Origin: T1SED10-198M sp003554345 [NCBI: Candidatus Sumerlaeota bacterium]
Lineage (GTDB): Bacteria; Sumerlaeota; T1SED10-198M
Reading direction: 5' to 3'
Assembly: GCA_003554345.1 (NCBI GenBank)
Contig: PWGE01000223.1
Coordinates: 1-9,757 of the forward strand
Length of the DNA stretch: 9,757 nucleotides
The position numbers were made by a program, and so were the translations under genes. The notes below the pieces were generated by a model, which searched no databases, was not told the origin of the DNA, and was given only the letters and a program-made list of their open reading frames with translations. Positions 5,774-9,757 of the stretch are shown here, piece by piece. Positions within the stretch are counted from its first letter, which is position 1; every line of letters starts with the position of its first letter.

Positions 5774-6670
5774 TTACTGTGTTTTTTTCATAACTGCCCG
5801 GGTACTTATTTGCATTGGCATCTTAATTTCTGTCAATTCTTCTTCGTAAGGAATTTCCATTACCATTTCGCCTTCAATAAAGGAGTTTCCTTCGCTGTGA
5901 TTTAGCCAGCCGCTCTGCCGGTCAGTCCGTATCTTTTGCTCCATGGTGCCCTCGAAATTAAGCTTCATTTCCATACCTTCTACTGTCATCTTATCTTGAT
6001 CTGTCATTAGAGAAATAGAGCCATTTACCCCCAGGTAATTATTTGATTCATCCTGCTTTTCAAAAGAATATATTGCTTCTGTCACGAGAGAAAAAGGAAG
6101 TTCTAAACCAATTTGCTCTGTCCATGTATCACCAATGGAAACAGGATTTTCAGGATAGAAGAGCCAGGATTGTTGCATTATTTCTTTCATATCAAACATT
6201 TCTGTAAACCGGGTGTTTTCTTCAGAATCAAAATACATGTCCATGATATCTTCTATTCCTTCATAGTCTATTACATTGCCCCTGGAGTCCATTGTTATTC
6301 GGATATCTTTATCCATAATCTGAGTCCAACCTTCAAATATTCCCATAGAATCTTCTTCAGGTTGTCGGGAGTCATATGAAAGGATATTTCCGTTGCTTTC
6401 CATGTCGATAGTCATATATGTATATTGCATGGCTATTACTGCTTCGTCGGGAGAACTGACCTTTTCTATCGTCATTGCTAAGCCTATTTCTGATAGAATG
6501 GTGGTGGCTACCTCCTGTCCCATAACTGTTTGAACCAGATCCTGTTCCTGCGATAATTGATATTGAAATGTGCGTCCCTCTTCGAAATCCAGTCGCAAAA
6601 GGTTTTCTTCGGCACCAGCCATCATTACACAGGCAAAAAGAAAGATTAAGAATACTGTTACTATTTTCAT
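5774..6670 (-). CDS. Secreted protein of unknown function, resembling DUF6263
   Basis: The product has an N-terminal signal peptide (MKIVTVFLIFLFACVMMAGA, cleavage likely before EEN) and a roughly 280-residue acidic, beta-rich mature part with no catalytic motif I recognise. Features such as LRLDFEEGRTFQYQLSQEQ near the start and NPVSIGDTWTEQ in the middle recall the DUF6263 family of exported proteins of unknown role; this is a tentative match. No lipobox is evident, so a soluble exported protein fits better than a lipoprotein. The frame opens at a GTG at 6679 with ATGs at 6676 and 6670. AGGAG lies 8 nt before the ATG at 6670 but only 2 nt before 6676, so I prefer 6670 (298 residues). It is monocistronic between the tRNA terminator and the right repeat island. 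Confidence 0.8.
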   Translation of the reverse strand: MKIVTVFLIFLFACVMMAGAEENLLRLDFEEGRTFQYQLSQEQDLVQTVMGQEVATTILSEIGLAMTIEKVSSPDEAVIAMQYTYMTIDMESNGNILSYDSRQPEEDSMGIFEGWTQIMDKDIRITMDSRGNVIDYEGIEDIMDMYFDSEENTRFTEMFDMKEIMQQSWLFYPENPVSIGDTWTEQIGLELPFSLVTEAIYSFEKQDESNNYLGVNGSISLMTDQDKMTVEGMEMKLNFEGTMEQKIRTDRQSGWLNHSEGNSFIEGEMVMEIPYEEELTEIKMPMQISTRAVMKKTQ

Positions 6671-6754
6671 TTTCATCACTCCTGCCTTTTATTTATTCTC
6701 TGTTCTGACAGACATTGATTGAAAGTCATTTTATATAATATCCATTAATTCAAT

Positions 6755-6787
6755 AATAAAAAGCTCATTGCCGATAAAAAAATGAGC
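6755..6787 (-). terminator. Probable intrinsic terminator of the tRNA unit
   Basis: On the minus strand GCTCATT (6781-6787) pairs with AATGAGC (6763-6769) as a 7-bp stem around an 11-nt loop, and is followed at once by TTTTTATT. It lies about 118 nt beyond the 3' end of tRNA-Leu and before the secreted-protein gene. The stem is short and its loop contains its own T-run, so strength is uncertain. Confidence 0.5.
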
Positions 6788-6904
6788 GCTAAAATTTACT
6801 CCACTGATATTATAATTCTAAATATATCAAAAGCCAGAAAAAAAGGTATAGAAATGAGAGGAAAAGAGAGTAATGACGTGAAGATGAGATAAAGGAAGCG
6901 GAAA

Positions 6905-6991
6905 TGCCGGGAGCCGGGCTTGAACCGGCACAGGTGTAAAACACCTCCTGGATTTTAAGTCCAGTGCGTCTGCCAATTCCGCCACCCCGGC
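6905..6991 (-). tRNA. tRNA-Leu, anticodon TAA
   Basis: The 87-nt gene folds as a class II tRNA. The acceptor GCCGGGG pairs with TCCCGGC (one G-T), the D arm contains TGGCGGAATTGGCAGACGCA, and the anticodon stem CTGGA/TCCAG encloses loop CTTAAAA with anticodon TAA. A long variable arm (GAGGTGTTTTACACCT) and T arm GCCGGTTCAAGCCCGGC follow, with discriminator A. The long variable arm and TAA identify leucine (UUA/UUG). TTT follows the discriminator, so CCA is not encoded and must be added after transcription. It lies 22 bp downstream of tRNA-Cys. Confidence 0.96.
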
Positions 6992-7013
6992 ATTCTTTAG
7001 AAGCAAAAAAACG

Positions 7014-7085
7014 AGGCGGCGAGCGGATTCGAACCGCTGATTAAGGGTTTTGCAAACCCCTGCCTTACCACTTGGCCACGCCGCC
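7014..7085 (-). tRNA. tRNA-Cys, anticodon GCA
   Basis: The 72-nt gene folds as a normal cloverleaf. Acceptor GGCGGCG pairs with CGCCGCC, the D arm is TGGCCAAGTGGTAAGGCA, the anticodon stem GGGGT/ACCCT encloses TTGCAAA with anticodon GCA, and the T arm carries GGTTCGAATCC. The discriminator is T (U73), the base cysteinyl-tRNA synthetase requires, which supports the call. CCA is not encoded. It is the first gene of a two-tRNA unit. Confidence 0.96.
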
Positions 7086-7100
7086 AAATTGCATTTATCT

Positions 7101-7128
7101 ATTTAATCATAATAAGATAAACTGTCAA
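7101..7128 (-). promoter_or_regulatory. Promoter of the tRNA-Cys/tRNA-Leu unit
   Basis: The minus strand shows a perfect -35 TTGACA (7123-7128), 16 nt of spacer and TTAAAT (7101-7106, 4/6 to consensus) as -10. The -10 ends 15 nt before the first base of tRNA-Cys, giving the short leader typical of tRNA operons. It lies in the 78-bp gap after the rnr stop, so the tRNAs need not depend on read-through. Confidence 0.65.
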
Positions 7129-7163
7129 GCCTTCTTTGCCCGTAAGATATGGAAAGAGTGGGT

Positions 7164-9443
7164 TTACAGGCCTCTTTTTTTGGGGTTCTTTTTTCTTTTT
7201 GATTTTTTTTGTGAATTTCGGGAGGAGGGTTTCTTTTTCTTTGAAGAAGGTTTCTTGTTTTTCTTAGTGGTTTTCCCCCCCTTTCTTTTCCTGGAAAAAG
7301 GCTGAGGGGGAGCTCCGGGTACGGGTTCCAGGTCGATTTCACGGTCCAGAATGTTTACTTCCTTAACAATGACCTGCATTTCCATTCCCATGGTATAAAT
7401 ATGGTTGGTTCGCTTCCCGATAAGAGCCAGCCTGTCTTCATCGTATTCATAATAATCATTGTTTAAACTGTGCATCTTGCATAATCCTTCTACGGGGAAG
7501 CGCTCGAGTTCCACGAAAAGTCCAAAGGGAAGGACCCCGGATATGACTCCCTTGAATTCCTCACCTATAAAGTTTGCCATAAACTGGGCACTTTTGAGAG
7601 AAAGGTAGTCTCGTTCTACTTCATTGATGATGAGTTCTGTTTTATTACAATGCTGAGCATTAAAGGGTAATTTATCCGCATAATGTTTCTTTTTTTCGGA
7701 AGAAAGTAATCCGTTAGCCAGGTGGTCAGATAAGATACGGTGAACAATAAGGTCCGGGTATCGTCTGATGGGGGACGTGAAATGCACATATGCTTTACTT
7801 CCCAATCCGAAATGACCGATATTTTCAGGGCTGTACTGAGCTTTCATCATAGAGCGTAAAAGCAGGGTGTTTACTGCATATTCCCATGGTTTGTCTTCAA
7901 CCTTTTCAAGAACATCCTGTAACTCATGAGACCTGGAGAGTTTGGCTGACGATTTCTTAATGCCGAAGGCGGTAAGGTATTCAGAGAGGAATTCCAGTTT
8001 TTCTCTCGTCGGTTCCGCATGAACCCGGAAGAGAGTGGGTAAGGTATGTTTAAGACAGAAATGGGCTATTGATTCATTGGCCAGTATCATGAATTCTTCA
8101 ATAATGCGATGACTCCAGTTTCTCTTGCGTAAGTAAATGTCACGTGGTTCTCCTTTATCATCCACCTCTATTTCCATTTCAGGTATATCAAGTTCCAGGC
8201 AACCTCTTTGAAAACGCTTTTTCCAGAGAATTTCAGCCAGTTCAAGCATTTTTGTAAGCGATTGTGCCACATCAGGCGAAAGATCTTCTTCTGATGGAGG
8301 GGCACCGTCCATAAACCTCTGAACCTGGTCATAATTCAAGCGGGCTTTGCTCGTTATAATACTTCGCGTAATATCTGTTTTTATGATCTGTCCATCAGGG
8401 GAAACCCATATAAAAACAGAAATGGCGCGACGGGGTGTGTTGGGGTTTAAACTGCAAATACCATTGGATAACTGTACCGGTAGCATGGGAACTACTGCTT
8501 CGGAAAAATACAGGCTGCTGGTACGACTTTCTGCTTCTTCATCCAGGGCGGAGCCTTCAGGAACATAATAACTCACATCAGCAATATGGACGCCCAGTTT
8601 GTAGTTTCCACGGTCAGTTTCGAGTGATACGGCGTCATCAAAATCCTTTGCATCAACGCCGTCTATGGTGAAACAGTTGAGAGAGCGCAGGTCCTGTCGG
8701 TCGGGTTCTATATTTTCCTTGCTCACTTCCTGTGGTGCCTGCCGTGCTTCTTCCAGGACTTCTTCGGGAAATTCGCTGCTGATATTGAACTCACGTAGAA
8801 TCATGGTCAGGTCATAACGGGGGTCGGTAATGGGACCCAGTCGTTCAATGACTTCTCCTTCCATCATGCCGTTTCTTCCCAGGTTCCAGTTGGTAATCTT
8901 TATAACAACGGCATCACCATCCTTAGCGTCTTCTCTTTTTTCGGAGGGAATAAGGATATTGACCAGGATTCGCTTGTTGATAGGAGCAGCAAACGTAATA
9001 TGATGAGATTCTACAAACTCGCAGACCAGCTTGTTTCTGCCTCTCCTGACTATACGGGCAATTTCGCCTTCCAGGCCTTTGTGGGAACGTCCCGTCAGAT
9101 TTACCAGTACTAAGTCGCCGTCGATGGCATTTTTCATGGAGGCGCTGGGTATGAATATGTCTTCCCTTAATGTCTCTCCCAGGGGTGAGATAAACCCATA
9201 TCCCTGTTTGGTGGTGCGAAGGTTACCCAAAAACATGTTTACTTTATGAGGGACGCTGTAACGCCCTTTTTTCATTTGTACTATCAGTCCTTCTTTCTCC
9301 AGCTCTTTTAGAACCTGTTCGATTTCCTGGTAGGTAGAAGTGGGGAGTCCTATTGCTTCGGCAACTTCTTCAGGAAAAAGAGGTTTTTGGGCCTGCTTTT
9401 CCATGAAATGTAAAAGTTCTTTTTTGGAAGGAATATTGTTCAA
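7164..9443 (-). CDS. rnr: Ribonuclease R (VacB/RNase II family 3'-5' exoribonuclease)
   Basis: RNase R degrades structured RNA processively from the 3' end and serves in mRNA, rRNA and tmRNA-linked quality control. Domains of the 759-residue protein: N-terminal winged helix (about 1-66), two cold-shock/OB domains (about 68-125 and 140-205), catalytic RNB domain (about 250-575), S1 domain (about 628-706) and a basic tail. The RNB domain has IDGVDAKDFDDA (260-271) with the four metal-binding aspartates at 261, 267, 269 and 270, plus HIADVSYYV and HFTSPIRRYPDLIVHR (554-569). The tail, 717-759, has 18 Lys and 5 Arg in 43 residues. The start is TTG: an in-frame TAA lies directly before it and AAAGGAGA sits 8 nt upstream, while the first internal Met is residue 14. 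It follows tyrA by 45 bp and is probably co-transcribed with it. Confidence 0.96.
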   Translation of the reverse strand: MNNIPSKKELLHFMEKQAQKPLFPEEVAEAIGLPTSTYQEIEQVLKELEKEGLIVQMKKGRYSVPHKVNMFLGNLRTTKQGYGFISPLGETLREDIFIPSASMKNAIDGDLVLVNLTGRSHKGLEGEIARIVRRGRNKLVCEFVESHHITFAAPINKRILVNILIPSEKREDAKDGDAVVIKITNWNLGRNGMMEGEVIERLGPITDPRYDLTMILREFNISSEFPEEVLEEARQAPQEVSKENIEPDRQDLRSLNCFTIDGVDAKDFDDAVSLETDRGNYKLGVHIADVSYYVPEGSALDEEAESRTSSLYFSEAVVPMLPVQLSNGICSLNPNTPRRAISVFIWVSPDGQIIKTDITRSIITSKARLNYDQVQRFMDGAPPSEEDLSPDVAQSLTKMLELAEILWKKRFQRGCLELDIPEMEIEVDDKGEPRDIYLRKRNWSHRIIEEFMILANESIAHFCLKHTLPTLFRVHAEPTREKLEFLSEYLTAFGIKKSSAKLSRSHELQDVLEKVEDKPWEYAVNTLLLRSMMKAQYSPENIGHFGLGSKAYVHFTSPIRRYPDLIVHRILSDHLANGLLSSEKKKHYADKLPFNAQHCNKTELIINEVERDYLSLKSAQFMANFIGEEFKGVISGVLPFGLFVELERFPVEGLCKMHSLNNDYYEYDEDRLALIGKRTNHIYTMGMEMQVIVKEVNILDREIDLEPVPGAPPQPFSRKRKGGKTTKKNKKPSSKKKKPSSRNSQKKSKRKKNPKKRGL

Positions 9444-9488
9444 TTATGTATCTCCTTTGTCAGAAATTCTTTATAATCCGGAATTGAA

Positions 9489-9757
9489 TCAAGAAGAATT
9501 ATCCTGGATTTTTTTTCGAAATAAGGCTGTTTCATGAAGGTACTCTTGTATGTGGTCTTTTGAATGTAAGGCCTTTTGGAGATGAGTGATTTCTTCCTGA
9601 AGGTCATTAAGTAGTTCCAGCATGGTTTCTCTGTTTCCATATAAAATATTTTTCCATAGCTGGGGATTTCCCTGGGCAATGCGGGTTGTGTCTTTAAAAC
9701 CAGGACCTATAATTGTTTTCAGTAAAGAGGAAGAAGATGCCCGTTTTTTGGCTATCC
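9489..9757 (-). CDS. tyrA: Prephenate dehydrogenase, C-terminal end only (5' part outside window)
   Basis: About 88 codons run from the right edge to TGA at 9489-9491, giving GPGFKDTTRIAQGNPQLWKN, then ILYGNRETMLELLNDLQEE and a charged helical end. The G(G/P)GF(K/R)DTTRIA...P.(L/M)W motif followed by N(R/K)E is the hallmark of the C-terminal dimerisation domain of TyrA, which oxidises prephenate to 4-hydroxyphenylpyruvate with NAD+ in tyrosine synthesis. Roughly 200 residues, including the nucleotide-binding domain, lie outside. I cannot see whether it carries a fused ACT or chorismate mutase domain at its N terminus; no ACT domain follows here. It is upstream of rnr on the same strand. Confidence 0.88.
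   Translation of the reverse strand, partial: IAKKRASSSSLLKTIIGPGFKDTTRIAQGNPQLWKNILYGNRETMLELLNDLQEEITHLQKALHSKDHIQEYLHETALFRKKIQDNSS

Noticed and set aside
5575-5793. 72-codon plus-strand frame with a hydrophobic C terminus
   Set aside because: No ribosome binding site, no recognisable homology, and its end overlaps the secreted-protein gene on the opposite strand.
7072-7305. Phe-rich plus-strand frame
   Set aside because: It is the antisense of the Lys-rich tail of RNase R.
9440-9679. 79-codon minus-strand frame beginning MPREIPSYGK
   Set aside because: It is out of frame with the TyrA C terminus, which has the recognisable family motif in the same DNA.

Overview
The window looks like chromosomal DNA of an anaerobic-type bacterium of moderate GC. 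Every gene I can support lies on the minus strand. It carries core-metabolism and housekeeping genes with strong AGGAG-type ribosome binding sites, an Ogg2-type DNA glycosylase (a family best known from archaea, Thermotoga and some anaerobes), and two tRNA genes without an encoded CCA. I cannot place it in a phylum; a clostridial or other anaerobic lineage is only a guess.

Following minus-strand transcription, from high to low coordinates: the C-terminal end of prephenate dehydrogenase (tyrA, 9489-9757) is followed after 45 bp by RNase R (rnr, 7164-9443, TTG start). A tRNA promoter then drives tRNA-Cys(GCA) and tRNA-Leu(TAA) (6905-7085), with a probable intrinsic terminator at 6755-6787. Next is a secreted protein resembling DUF6263 (5774-6670). 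A gene-poor 1.6-kb repeat island (4179-5773) follows, then a two-gene operon: an Ldh2-type malate/L-lactate dehydrogenase (3090-4178) and an Ogg2 8-oxoguanine glycosylase/lyase (2449-3084). A second, 0.9-kb repeat island (1545-2448) comes next, and last is ilvB, the acetolactate synthase large subunit (1-1544), which runs off the left edge.

The least ordinary part is the pair of repeat islands. They share the same set of short elements in opposite orientation: a 69-bp block (63/69 identical by hand count), a ~60-bp element with an exact 25-bp match, and a 40-bp palindrome-ended element. They therefore flank the dehydrogenase-ogg operon as scattered inverted repeats. Both islands also hold several different degenerate short-period repeats. 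The right island additionally has a triple direct repeat resembling the end of an IS21-like insertion sequence, with no transposase left.

The genes form separate transcription units rather than one system. IlvB begins branched-chain amino acid synthesis, TyrA belongs to tyrosine synthesis, RNase R degrades structured RNA, and Ogg2 removes oxidised guanine. I see no CRISPR array, toxin-antitoxin pair, phage gene or defence system.
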